Origin: an uncultured Clostridia bacterium
GTDB taxonomy: Bacteria; Bacillota; Clostridia; TANB77; CAG-508
Direction: 5' to 3'
DNA length: 62,956 nt
Assembly (NCBI GenBank): GCA_944386385.1
Contig: CALXAV010000011.1
Location: 1-62,956 of the forward strand
Below are positions 27,860-36,890 of this stretch, piece by piece. Position 1 is the first letter of the stretch. Each line of letters begins with the position of its first letter. Below the pieces are notes generated by a model, which was not told the DNA's origin, searched no databases, and worked only from the letters and a program-made list of their open reading frames with translations. Position numbers and translations under genes: made by a program.

Positions 27860-28394
27860 TATTTATCACATCCTTTCCTAGATATTTTTTTATTTCTTTT
27901 AATGTTCTATATATCCTGTTTTTTATATTAGACTCCCCTATTTCTAATTCTTTAGATATTTCAGGAATTTTTAATCCTAATGCAAAATACAAATAAAATA
28001 CTTTTGTTGTAACTAAATCTTTTTTTCTTAAATAATCCCATACTTTTTCTACATTATTTTTATTGATAATATTTGCTTCTAAATCAAAATTATCTTCTAA
28101 ATTTTTGTTTAAAATATTTTCATCATTATAAAATAGAACAACGTTATCTTTTTTCTTTTTATAAAAATGTCTTTTTATGATATTATTTTCTATACCAAAT
28201 ATATAATTATTGATATTTTCAATTTCTAATATTTTTTTCTTTTTTATTATTTTTAATAGTTCTAAATATGTATCTTGAATAATGTCATTTATATCTTCAA
28301 TATTATTGCATTTCACTACCGCAAACTTTAAAACTCCATTATATGTTTTTTCATATATCTTTTCAAAATCTTCTCTTTTTATTCGAATACTCAA
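27852..28394 (-). CDS. ECF-type RNA polymerase sigma factor
   Basis: The 180-residue protein has a region 2 with INDIIQDTYLELLKII and a region 4 with LKIPEISKELEIGESNIKNRIYRTLKEI, the typical ECF sigma-70 arrangement. It starts at TTG behind GGGGG. It is cotranscribed with the anti-sigma gene. Genes in the same direction upstream (the 28526 and 29478 genes and the serpin) are candidates for its regulon by position only. Confidence 0.85.
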   Translation of the reverse strand: MSIRIKREDFEKIYEKTYNGVLKFAVVKCNNIEDINDIIQDTYLELLKIIKKKKILEIENINNYIFGIENNIIKRHFYKKKKDNVVLFYNDENILNKNLEDNFDLEANIINKNNVEKVWDYLRKKDLVTTKVFYLYFALGLKIPEISKELEIGESNIKNRIYRTLKEIKKYLGKDVINND

Positions 28395-28457
28395 TTTGTC
28401 TTTCCCCCTTTATTTTATAGTCTTTTTATGTAGTAAAAGAGTTTCACTTCATATCAT

Positions 28458-28484
28458 AAAAAAACTAGTAAAATAATTTACTAG
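28458..28484 (-). terminator. Terminator
   Basis: CTAGTAAA-ATAA-TTTACTAG is flanked on the minus-strand 3' side by TTTTTTT. It ends the transcript of the 28526-29461 gene ahead of the sigma factor. Confidence 0.8.
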
Positions 28485-28525
28485 CTTTTTTCCTTCTGTT
28501 CATTTATTTACAATTAATTTATATG

Positions 28526-29461
28526 TTATTTTAATACTAAGAAGAATATAATACTTAGTAATACTTGAACTAAAACTATTTTATTAGTAATCTTATATAT
28601 TTTTTCTATTAAAGCTCTCTTTCTATTATTATCAGCAAATTCATCTATTTGTACTTCATTATGCTCTATAAAGTCTTTTAAATTATCAATATATACACTT
28701 TTTTGTGTTGATTTATTATAATGAGAATATTTTCTTTTTGGTATTATATTCCTATAAAAGTTCATTATGATTGGATAACCAATTACATTTCCAATAAGTT
28801 CAGCAACTATCCATTGACCTATTATTAAAAAATATTTATTATTCATAAATTGTACAAATATTTCAGGTAATTTTTCCATATTAGCTAGAAGTATGAAATA
28901 TATTATGTATGAAAGAACAAAACCAATTGACAAACCAAAACTCTGGATTCTTAGTGTTCTATTTTTTACAGTTTTATTATATCTTTCTTCATTATTTTCT
29001 AGCATATTTATTAATGTATTATATAAATTATTTGTTTCTTCTTCTAAATTATCTCCGTCAACTTTTAAATAAATTTTATCTTTATAGAAAGTAACTTGTG
29101 CTGAAATATTCCTGTTTATATGAGACTTTGTATCAATTGAATTATCTGAATAAGATATGTAATAATGGATATGAGCTCTTCTTATTGAACTAGGATTATT
29201 AGAAATATTATCTATAAACCAGTTATAGTTAGATTGTCTAAACCTTCTATTATCAGTATAAGTGATTTCATATTCAATTTTGCTAACTGAATATAATCTA
29301 TATTTAAAAATTTGTTCACTTGGACTTAATCCTTGATTTCTTTGAATTTCTTCATTATATAATTTTTTATATTCTTCATATTTATCATTAAGATAATTTG
29401 CAATCTCTAGAATAGTATCTACTGTAATTATTTTATTTACAATTGTTTCTTCATTTGCCAT
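28526..29461 (-). CDS. Membrane protein of unknown function
   Basis: The 311-residue protein has a soluble N-terminal half (about 170 residues), then two membrane helices near 172-190 and 208-228, a charged loop and a final C-terminal helix. I do not recognise a family. TTGGAGGAA precedes the ATG. It starts 16 bases after the upstream serpin-like gene ends, so the two are almost certainly one operon. Confidence 0.75.
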   Translation of the reverse strand: MANEETIVNKIITVDTILEIANYLNDKYEEYKKLYNEEIQRNQGLSPSEQIFKYRLYSVSKIEYEITYTDNRRFRQSNYNWFIDNISNNPSSIRRAHIHYYISYSDNSIDTKSHINRNISAQVTFYKDKIYLKVDGDNLEEETNNLYNTLINMLENNEERYNKTVKNRTLRIQSFGLSIGFVLSYIIYFILLANMEKLPEIFVQFMNNKYFLIIGQWIVAELIGNVIGYPIIMNFYRNIIPKRKYSHYNKSTQKSVYIDNLKDFIEHNEVQIDEFADNNRKRALIEKIYKITNKIVLVQVLLSIIFFLVLK

Positions 29462-29477
29462 GAATATTCCTCCAAAA

Positions 29478-30488
29478 TTAATTTATGAAATTTTCAATAT
29501 CTTGTACTCTAAGTGCTAGATAAGGTCTTTCTTTACCTTTTTCTATTAAGAATAAATAAAATGTATCATCAAAATTAAAGTGTCTAGGTTTACTAAGATT
29601 TGGATTATAAATAGCTCCAAGTTTAGCTTCTATTAAAGCTTCACTTTTTACCATGCAACCTGTTCTATCTAATTTAAATTCTATTGTTTGCATTGCTTGG
29701 GCAATTGAATATGGCATTTTATCTCTATTTCTTATAAAAGTTTTTCCAATTATTTCTTTATACTCTCTCATTGTGTTAAAAGATAAATTTGGAATTTTTA
29801 ATGTATCAGTTTTTCTAAAATAATTATCTGTGTTATTAACTGATTTTTGATTCATTTCATTAAATATATCTTCAAAATTATTATTAGTAGTATTTGTTTT
29901 ATATAGTAAAATCTTATCTTTTCCTTTAGTATCTAACTTTACAGCAAAATCTGTATCCGAATTATAAAATAGTACATCTACTTGTTCTGAGACTTTTTTC
30001 CTTTCAGAAGTATTATAATCTATTCCAAAGTATTCTACCTCTTTTTTATAGTTTCCAAACTTTCCTTTTCCTAATTCATCAAATTTGTATTTGAAAAGAA
30101 ATATTTTTTTCAACATTGTATATAATAATATATTATCAGTTTCAACATTTGTAAATTTTATAGAATCTAATATATTACTTTTTTCATTAAATCTTTTTAG
30201 AAGTTCTTCTTCGATTTGTTTTTTTAACGCAAAAGTAGGGCTACCTACTACTTTGTAATAATCTTTTTCTGACAATATATCTTTTATCATATTATCTTCT
30301 ATTAAATTTTTTATCATTTCATTTGATTCACTACATTCAAAATTATTTTCTAAGATGTCATATTGTAAATCATCCCATACTAATTTAAATGTTGCACACC
30401 ATGCAGAATTATCTGTAATCTTGTCTCGCATTGTAGGAACAATAGTAATGTTTTTCTTTTTACTTTTATTAAAAAATATAATGCACAT
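29478..30488 (-). CDS. Serpin-like cytoplasmic protein
   Basis: The 336-residue protein has no signal or membrane segment and starts MCIIFF after GAGGAG. Its C-terminal 80 residues resemble a serpin: FKLDRTGCMVKSEALIEAK aligns by eye with the serpin hinge (TEKGIKASAVTVI in the true serpin 285 bases upstream), and FNFDDTFYLFLIEKG aligns with the serpin KPFLYVVRDK strand. The N-terminal part carries NSAWCATFKLVWDD, seen in uncharacterised clostridial proteins. I infer a diverged serpin-fold protein, perhaps not an inhibitor. Confidence 0.5.
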   Translation of the reverse strand: MCIIFFNKSKKKNITIVPTMRDKITDNSAWCATFKLVWDDLQYDILENNFECSESNEMIKNLIEDNMIKDILSEKDYYKVVGSPTFALKKQIEEELLKRFNEKSNILDSIKFTNVETDNILLYTMLKKIFLFKYKFDELGKGKFGNYKKEVEYFGIDYNTSERKKVSEQVDVLFYNSDTDFAVKLDTKGKDKILLYKTNTTNNNFEDIFNEMNQKSVNNTDNYFRKTDTLKIPNLSFNTMREYKEIIGKTFIRNRDKMPYSIAQAMQTIEFKLDRTGCMVKSEALIEAKLGAIYNPNLSKPRHFNFDDTFYLFLIEKGKERPYLALRVQDIENFIN

Positions 30489-30566
30489 CTCCTCTTTTAT
30501 TTATATTTTCACAATCATAATATCATATCGACAAAAAATATGCAATAATTATTTTTTGGACTAAAA

Positions 30567-30597
30567 AAGACATAACCAATTAAATCAGTTATGTCTT
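30567..30597 (-). terminator. Terminator
   Basis: AAGACATAAC and GTTATGTCTT form a 10-pair stem followed on the minus strand by TTTTTTAG. Confidence 0.75.
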
Positions 30598-30631
30598 AAA
30601 TCTGTTTTTCTGTATAATTATTATAATTTAT

Positions 30632-30739
30632 CTAAAGTACTTTTTCTAAGTCATTTAATCCAGAATCTATTGTTATTTTGTATACTCTTTCTTTAGATGT
30701 TGTACCAATACTTAGTTCGTTAAATCTATTTTTTATTCT
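30632..30739 (-). pseudogene. Remnant of a DUF4179-type anti-sigma gene
   Basis: About 33 codons read NRFNELSIGTTSKERVYKIT and then IDSGLNDLEKVL before a stop. They closely match the C-terminus of the anti-sigma protein encoded at 26699-27859 (NELNIGSTENEQEYKMTLDVGLKYLDDL). The rest of the gene is missing. It is a leftover of a second copy, located between the serpin and serpin-like genes. Confidence 0.65.
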
Positions 30740-30772
30740 CTATTTAATACGCTTATATTTAAAATTTGTTAA

Positions 30773-32086
30773 TTACCTATATTGATAATTTTCCCTATCA
30801 TCTTCCCAAGAATTTGGTTCATGAACTGTTCCTATAAACCATATTTCACCTGTATTTTTATCTCTAACAACATATAAGAAAGGTTTGTCTATTTTTATTT
30901 CTATAGGTTTATTTTCTTCTATGATTGCCATTGTCTCAGTCATAAGAATTACAGTAACAGCTGAAGCTTTAATCCCTTTTTCTGTGAAGTCGATATTTGC
31001 TTTATGTAATGCATCGCCAACGAATAGTCTATTATCTATTTCATCATAATAATACATATTGGAAAAATCTGCTAAATCTTTATCAAAGGCATCTGTAATT
31101 CCTAATTTCATTAAATCTTCTTTTAAATTTAAATTATAGTCAAAAGAAAATTTAGGTATTGATATATCTACACCATTCTTACTTTCAGATGCTGGTGTGG
31201 ATTTTTCTATAATATTATTTAAATCTTCAATAGAAAAATCTTTTATATAATCAGATAAATTTCCTTTAGGCATTATCCCAATAAATTCTAATTGTTTATC
31301 ATCATATTTTTTTAAATTCATTGTTAATGATGTAATATCTTCACCTTGATAATAAGATATATTATCACTATATGTTGCTTTTTTATTCATAGTAGTTGCA
31401 GTCATTGTAGAGCCATCTTCAAAATAAAAATTTGCTCCTTTTGTTTTCCCTGAATCAAAATCTTCTTCCCATTCCATATCTATTGCTAATGCATTAATTA
31501 ATAACATCTTACTATCTGGATTTTGTACTGTATTGTCTTGTAACATATTTTTTATTATTCCAAAAGTTTTATTTTCAATCCAGTTATTTATATTGTTTGC
31601 ATTATTAAAAGAATCATAATTTATTTCAGCATTATATTTTTCTGTTAATATTCTTGTGTAATCTTCTTTTACATAATTAGAATAAGTATCTCTAATATAT
31701 ACACCATTTGCTAAAGATAATATTCCATCAATATTATTATATTTTGTTAAATCCATATCTCCTATTATATTTTCTATTTGAGTTTTAGTATTGCCATTTG
31801 CACCTTCTTTTAACATTTTTAATGCATATTTTATTGATAACGGACTATATATCATATTTTGCTTGTTATTTTCTAATTTCAAAAAATTTACTGAAAAATT
31901 ACTTTCTGCTATTGTTTCATTATTTATTACATTACTACTTGTTATGTTGCTAGCATTAGTTTCTTTACTTATATTTATTTTTCTATTAATTAATAAAGAA
32001 AATACTGCTATTAATATTATTAATAATATTAATAATAATATAATAGCTATTTTAAATTTAATATTTAATTCTTTTTTCTCTTGCAT
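30773..32086 (-). CDS. Membrane-anchored serpin
   Basis: The 437-residue protein has an N-terminal membrane anchor (about residues 11-33) and then a complete serpin domain. Serpin landmarks include NMIYSPLSIKYALKMLKEGANG, MLLINALAIDMEWEEDF, the hinge GIKASAVTVI and the C-terminal KPFLYVVRDKNTGEIWFIGTV. The reactive-centre loop between hinge and KPFLYV reads LMTETMAI, so the scissile bond is probably around Met/Thr or Glu/Thr. Bacterial serpins inhibit serine proteases, often host enzymes in the gut. The hinge keeps small residues, so inhibition is plausible. Confidence 0.92.
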   Translation of the reverse strand: MQEKKELNIKFKIAIILLLILLIILIAVFSLLINRKINISKETNASNITSSNVINNETIAESNFSVNFLKLENNKQNMIYSPLSIKYALKMLKEGANGNTKTQIENIIGDMDLTKYNNIDGILSLANGVYIRDTYSNYVKEDYTRILTEKYNAEINYDSFNNANNINNWIENKTFGIIKNMLQDNTVQNPDSKMLLINALAIDMEWEEDFDSGKTKGANFYFEDGSTMTATTMNKKATYSDNISYYQGEDITSLTMNLKKYDDKQLEFIGIMPKGNLSDYIKDFSIEDLNNIIEKSTPASESKNGVDISIPKFSFDYNLNLKEDLMKLGITDAFDKDLADFSNMYYYDEIDNRLFVGDALHKANIDFTEKGIKASAVTVILMTETMAIIEENKPIEIKIDKPFLYVVRDKNTGEIWFIGTVHEPNSWEDDRENYQYR

Positions 32087-32314
32087 TTTTTATCTCCCCT
32101 TTATTTATTTTCATAATCATTATAGCATAGCAATTTTTTCCAAGCAATAACAAACTTTCTTTTCTATAATATATCATTTTTAATAACTTTTTAAATAAAT
32201 TTCTTTAATTATTGTTTCGAATTTTAGTATTTATTATTTAAAAAAGAATGTCAACATTTAATCTATGTTCACATTCCTTTACATATATATTTGTATTAAT
32301 CAAAAATAGTTATT

Positions 32315-35071
32315 TTACACATTCTTACCATGACAGTTTTTGTATTTCTTACCTGAACCGCAATAACAAGGGTCATTTCTACCTATTTTTGGATGTTCAT
32401 TTCTTACTGTTCTGTCAACATCTGTACCTATCTTAGAACCACCATCAACACTATGAATTGCCTCTAATGCTGCTCCTGTAATTCTTACAGTTTCCCTTCG
32501 TTTTGCTTCTCCTCCTGCTCTTACATGCATTAAGATTTTAGTTACATCAACCTTAATGTCATTTACCATTTCATCAAACATATCAAAACCTTCAAGTCTA
32601 TATTGAACAACAGGGTCTTTTTGACCATATGCACGAAGTCCAATACCATTTTTTAATTCGTCCATACTATCAATATGATTCATCCATTTTTCATCAACAA
32701 CTTTAAGCATTACTACTCTTTCAAGCTCTCTCATTTGGTCAGAAGTAATTTCGTCTTCTTTTGCTTTATATGTCTCTAAAGCTCTTTTCTTTAATTCTTC
32801 TGATATTTCTTCTGGTTTTTCTTGATGTTCTTTTAGAAATTCTTGCATATCAAGTCCAAATATATTCATTATATCATTATTTAAAGATTCAACGTTTACT
32901 TTATTTGATTCATGCTCTACATAAATTCCTGGTAATTCATCTGCAACAAATTCTATCATGCTTATAATGTTGTCATGGATATTTTCTCCGTCTAGTACTT
33001 GTCTTCTTTGTTTATAGATTATTTCTCTTTGTGCATTCATAACATCATCATATTTTAATACGTTTTTACGTATTGTAAAGTTTCTGCTTTCTACTTTCTT
33101 TTGAGCATTTTCTACAGCATTTGAAATCATTTTTGATTCTATAGGCATATTCTCATCTGCACCTAAAGTATTATAAACTTTAGTTATTACATCTCCACCA
33201 AAGATTTTCATTAAGTCATCATCTAGTCCTATATAAAATCTTGATTCTCCTATGTCTCCTTGGCGTCCAGAACGACCACGTAACTGGTTATCAATTCTTC
33301 TTGATTCATGTCTTTCAGTACCTATGATTTTTAATCCGCCTGCTTCAATTACTTTTTCTTTTTCTTCTTTTATTTGGTCATCATATTTTTTTGTTAATTC
33401 TTTAAATTTTTCTCTTGCTTTTAATATATCTTCGTCATCTGTTTCATAATAAGTATTTGATTCTTCTATTAATTCTGGAGAAATCTTTTGTCTTCTCATT
33501 TCTTCTTTAGCTAAATACTCACTATTTCCTCCAAGCATAATATCAGTACCACGACCTGCCATGTTTGTTGCAATTGTTACTGCTCCAAATTTACCAGCTT
33601 GAGCAATGATTTCAGCTTCTTTTTCATGATATTTAGCGTTTAATACTTCATGTTTTATACCTTCTTGTTTTAATAATTTAGAAAGTTTTTCTGATTTTTC
33701 AATTGAAACTGTACCAACTAGAACTGGTTGTCCTTTTTTATGGCTTTCTTTAATACTTTCTACTATTGCTCTAAATTTTGCATTTTCATTTTTATAGATA
33801 ACATCATTTTCGTCTTTACGAATCATTGGTTTATTTGTTGGAATTTCAACAACGTCTAAGTTATAGATTTCCTCAAATTCTGCTGCTTCTGTCATAGCAG
33901 TACCTGTCATACCAGATAATTTATCATACATTCTAAAGAAGTTTTGGAATGTAATTGTAGCAAGAGTCTTTGATTCGTCTGCTATTTTTACATGTTCTTT
34001 AGCTTCAATTGCTTGATGAAGACCATTATTATAACGTCTACCATACATGATACGACCTGTAAATTCATCAACAATTAAAACTTCCCCATCTTTTACGATA
34101 TAATCTATATCTTTTTTCATAACACCATGTGCACGTAAAGCTTGGTTTACATGATGTACTAATGTAGAGTTCTCTAAATCATTAAAGTTCTCTAATCCAA
34201 ATGCTTCTTCAGCTTTTTTAATACCTTTTTGTGTAAGTGTTGCTGATTTTGCTTTTAAATCTACAATATAGTCATATTTTTCATTATCTTCCGCTTGCTC
34301 ATAATCTTTTATGTCTTCTTCTACAATTACTTTTGGTGTTAATCTTCTAACAAAATTATCAGCCTTTTTATATAAATCAGATGATTCATTTGCTCTACCA
34401 GAAATAATAAGTGGTGTACGAGCCTCATCAATCAAAATACTATCAATCTCATCGACGATTGCATAATGTAATCCACGTTGAACTAATTGGTCTTTATAAA
34501 TTACCATATTATCTCTTAAGTAATCAAATCCAAATTCGTTATTAGTTCCATATGTAATATCGCTATTGTATGCTTCTTGTTTTTCTTTTGGTTCCATTCC
34601 TGCAATTACTAATCCTACAGATAGTCCTAAGAATTTATATAATTTACCCATCCATTCACTATCTCTTTTTGCTAAGTAATCGTTTACAGTAATTACATGA
34701 ACACCTTTTCCTTCTAATGCATTTAAGTATACTGGTAAAGTTGCAACTAATGTTTTTCCTTCACCTGTTTTCATTTCGGCGATTCTACCTTGATGTAGGA
34801 TGATACCACCTATTAATTGTACATCAAAGTGTCTCATACCTAAAACTCTTTTTGAGGCTTCTCTTACAACTGCAAAAGCTTCTGGTAGAATATCATCTAA
34901 TGTTTTACCATTTTTAAGTTGTTCTTTAAAATAATCTGTTTTTGCCCTTAATTCTGCATCACTTAATTTTGAGATTTCGTCTTCCAAACTATTGATTTTC
35001 TCAACTATTGGCATTACTCTTTTAACTTCTTTTTCACTATAAGATTTAAAAATCTTTTTAAAAATACTCAT
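32315..35071 (-). CDS. secA: Preprotein translocase ATPase SecA
   Basis: The full-length SecA (918 residues) drives protein export through SecYEG. The Walker A region [11 protein letters not shown], the [19 protein letters not shown] block, the [13 protein letters not shown] motif and the [11 protein letters not shown] motif are intact. The C-terminus has the SEC-C zinc site [13 protein letters not shown]. It is monocistronic, with an AAGGAAGG ribosome site. Confidence 0.98.
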   Translation of the reverse strand: MSIFKKIFKSYSEKEVKRVMPIVEKINSLEDEISKLSDAELRAKTDYFKEQLKNGKTLDDILPEAFAVVREASKRVLGMRHFDVQLIGGIILHQGRIAEMKTGEGKTLVATLPVYLNALEGKGVHVITVNDYLAKRDSEWMGKLYKFLGLSVGLVIAGMEPKEKQEAYNSDITYGTNNEFGFDYLRDNMVIYKDQLVQRGLHYAIVDEIDSILIDEARTPLIISGRANESSDLYKKADNFVRRLTPKVIVEEDIKDYEQAEDNEKYDYIVDLKAKSATLTQKGIKKAEEAFGLENFNDLENSTLVHHVNQALRAHGVMKKDIDYIVKDGEVLIVDEFTGRIMYGRRYNNGLHQAIEAKEHVKIADESKTLATITFQNFFRMYDKLSGMTGTAMTEAAEFEEIYNLDVVEIPTNKPMIRKDENDVIYKNENAKFRAIVESIKESHKKGQPVLVGTVSIEKSEKLSKLLKQEGIKHEVLNAKYHEKEAEIIAQAGKFGAVTIATNMAGRGTDIMLGGNSEYLAKEEMRRQKISPELIEESNTYYETDDEDILKAREKFKELTKKYDDQIKEEKEKVIEAGGLKIIGTERHESRRIDNQLRGRSGRQGDIGESRFYIGLDDDLMKIFGGDVITKVYNTLGADENMPIESKMISNAVENAQKKVESRNFTIRKNVLKYDDVMNAQREIIYKQRRQVLDGENIHDNIISMIEFVADELPGIYVEHESNKVNVESLNNDIMNIFGLDMQEFLKEHQEKPEEISEELKKRALETYKAKEDEITSDQMRELERVVMLKVVDEKWMNHIDSMDELKNGIGLRAYGQKDPVVQYRLEGFDMFDEMVNDIKVDVTKILMHVRAGGEAKRRETVRITGAALEAIHSVDGGSKIGTDVDRTVRNEHPKIGRNDPCYCGSGKKYKNCHGKNV

Positions 35072-35181
35072 TTGTTTTCAATCCTTCCTTAAAGTTATTT
35101 ATCCACATTAATACTTGTATAATATATCACTAATATTTGTTTTTATCAAGAAAATTTCAATATTTTTTAAAATTTTAAAAT

Positions 35182-35215
35182 AGAGAACAGCTCCAACAAC
35201 ATGGAGCTGTTCTCT
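35182..35215 (-). terminator. Strong bidirectional-looking terminator
   Basis: AGAGAACAGCTCCA and TGGAGCTGTTCTCT form a 14-pair perfect stem, followed by TATTTT on the minus strand, after the alpha/beta hydrolase. Confidence 0.85.
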
Positions 35216-35220
35216 TCTTT

Positions 35221-35247
35221 GTGGGCTCAATCTTGAATCACAAGATT
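35221..35247 (-). promoter_or_regulatory. Hairpin straddling the hydrolase stop codon
   Basis: On the minus strand CAATCTTG-TGATT-CAAGATTG forms an 8-pair stem with the TGA stop in its loop. It lies just before the terminator. Confidence 0.5.
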
Positions 35248-36128
35248 GCCAGGCCTTTCATCTCCCGAATAGCAAGAGGCATGGAGCTACTGTGATTAGC
35301 TTTAACGCTAAACTCTTGTGTCCAGTCGGCTTCACAATATTGCTCATTATACCCAACAATACCATCTCCAAGAATAGATAGTTTCCTATCAAGATGAAGA
35401 AGATAAGTATTAATCAGGTTAAAAGGTTTACGACTGATATGAGACCTAATTAGATAAGCCTTGTGTTCAGATATTTTGGAGAAGTCTGCAACTTTAGTTA
35501 AAAAGTAAGACCCCTTAGTTATATCATCGTTAACCTTGTGTGGAACAAATATGAGCCGATATATAATCCGGTCAATCAGACCAAGAGTGGACATTACTTC
35601 ATCATCACTTATGACTCCTCCAAAAGCCGGTGACACAAATATAAGCTTTACCTTTTTTTCATCTCTTTCGAGATAATTCAAGGCTTGTGCAAACTGTGCC
35701 GCCGATTTGGAATGACCTAATAATATTATCTTATAATCACAATAATTGTGGTTAAGATAATTAGCCAGCTCCATAGCGCTTGGGTCAATTCCTTCACATT
35801 CAAAAGGAAAGTAAGCTGTAATTACTTCGTAGTCTGCATTTCCTCCGATTAGAAGCTTTAATTCCTTTTTAGGAATCATAAAGATTGGGTCATGTTTTGT
35901 TATTCGGTCGTTGTCGTTCAGACTGACATTCCAGCCATTCCCCATGACTATAAGAGTCCTTGATCTCCCTTCTTTTAGTTTTTGAATGATTAGATTAGAG
36001 CTCTTGTAGAGTACCTTCTTCATATGGTAACCGGAACATTGGAAGATGCACCTCCAAATAAGGTAGCCACATGACAAGATGAAAACGACAAGAACAAGAC
36101 CGCTTGTAAGACGAGTTAATAAACTCAT
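35238..36128 (-). CDS. Membrane-anchored alpha/beta hydrolase
   Basis: The 296-residue protein has an N-terminal membrane helix (about residues 8-27) followed by an alpha/beta-hydrolase-like domain. The nucleophile elbow is LLGHSKS with Ser140; a likely acid lies in LGDGIVGY and a late histidine in VKANHSSSM, completing a triad. I do not recognise the exact family. ATG 36128 follows TTAGGAGG. Codon usage is clearly richer than in neighbours and includes two CGG codons (in the DRIIYRL segment). It has its own promoter and a 14-pair terminator, suggesting recent acquisition. Confidence 0.65.
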   Translation of the reverse strand: MSLLTRLTSGLVLVVFILSCGYLIWRCIFQCSGYHMKKVLYKSSNLIIQKLKEGRSRTLIVMGNGWNVSLNDNDRITKHDPIFMIPKKELKLLIGGNADYEVITAYFPFECEGIDPSAMELANYLNHNYCDYKIILLGHSKSAAQFAQALNYLERDEKKVKLIFVSPAFGGVISDDEVMSTLGLIDRIIYRLIFVPHKVNDDITKGSYFLTKVADFSKISEHKAYLIRSHISRKPFNLINTYLLHLDRKLSILGDGIVGYNEQYCEADWTQEFSVKANHSSSMPLAIREMKGLAIL

Positions 36129-36159
36129 GTTTCCTCCTAACAAAGCCTACATAATAATA

Positions 36160-36188
36160 ATTTTACCACATTTCATGGGAATTATCAA
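36160..36188 (-). promoter_or_regulatory. Sigma-A promoter of the alpha/beta hydrolase
   Basis: TTGATA (36188-36183) and TAAAAT (36165-36160) are separated by 17 bases, with an extended TGTGG before the -10. Confidence 0.7.
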
Positions 36189-36250
36189 TTCATATTTCCA
36201 ATTCAATTCTCATATATTTTACTAAAACTTAAATGAAATGAGGAATTAGT

Positions 36251-36799
36251 ATGTTTGTTTTTAATTTTAAAGTAAATGGTAATAGGTTATTTAAAACTTT
36301 TTTAATTTGTTCAATAGTGCTTTTACTTATAATAGTTTGTGTTGTTACTTTTAGAGTTATAAGTGGTGCTAAAAATAATCCTAATAATTCTACTTGCCTA
36401 CCTCAAAATAATGTAAATACTATTAGCACTAACAATTATACAAATGTTTTAAAATCAGTCCATGATAATATCGATGATTATGTAGGTGTTCAAATTAATT
36501 TTACAGGATATGTATATCGTGTATTAGATTTAAAAGAAAATCAATTTGTTTTAGCAAGAGATATGATTATTTCCTCTGACTTTCAAAGTGTAATTGTTGG
36601 ATTTCTTTGCGAATATGAAAAAGCCTCTGATTTTAAAGATAATACATGGGTTGAAATAACAGGACAAATTTACAAAGGTAACTATCATGGTGATATGCCA
36701 ATTGTAAGAGTTACTGAAATTAACGAAGTAGATAAGCCAAATGATGAATATGTATATCCTCCAGATGAAACTTATATCCCCACAGATGGAATAGTTTAG
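36251..36799 (+). CDS. TIGR03943/YcgQ-like membrane-anchored protein
   Basis: The 182-residue protein has one membrane helix (about residues 15-37), a Asn-rich linker and an OB-like domain. NFTGYVYRV, FVLARDMII and the closing TGQIYKGNYHGDMPIVRVTEI are typical of the C-terminal part of TIGR03943 family proteins. Those proteins usually pair with a permease; no permease gene is beside it here. The role is unknown. Confidence 0.65.
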   Translation: MFVFNFKVNGNRLFKTFLICSIVLLLIIVCVVTFRVISGAKNNPNNSTCLPQNNVNTISTNNYTNVLKSVHDNIDDYVGVQINFTGYVYRVLDLKENQFVLARDMIISSDFQSVIVGFLCEYEKASDFKDNTWVEITGQIYKGNYHGDMPIVRVTEINEVDKPNDEYVYPPDETYIPTDGIV

Positions 36800-36890
36800 A
36801 GTACACTTTAGATTTGTTTACATTTTTTAGATTATGTGCTATAATAATAATCGTATTAAAAATCATAAAGAATGAAAGGTGAAAATACGA

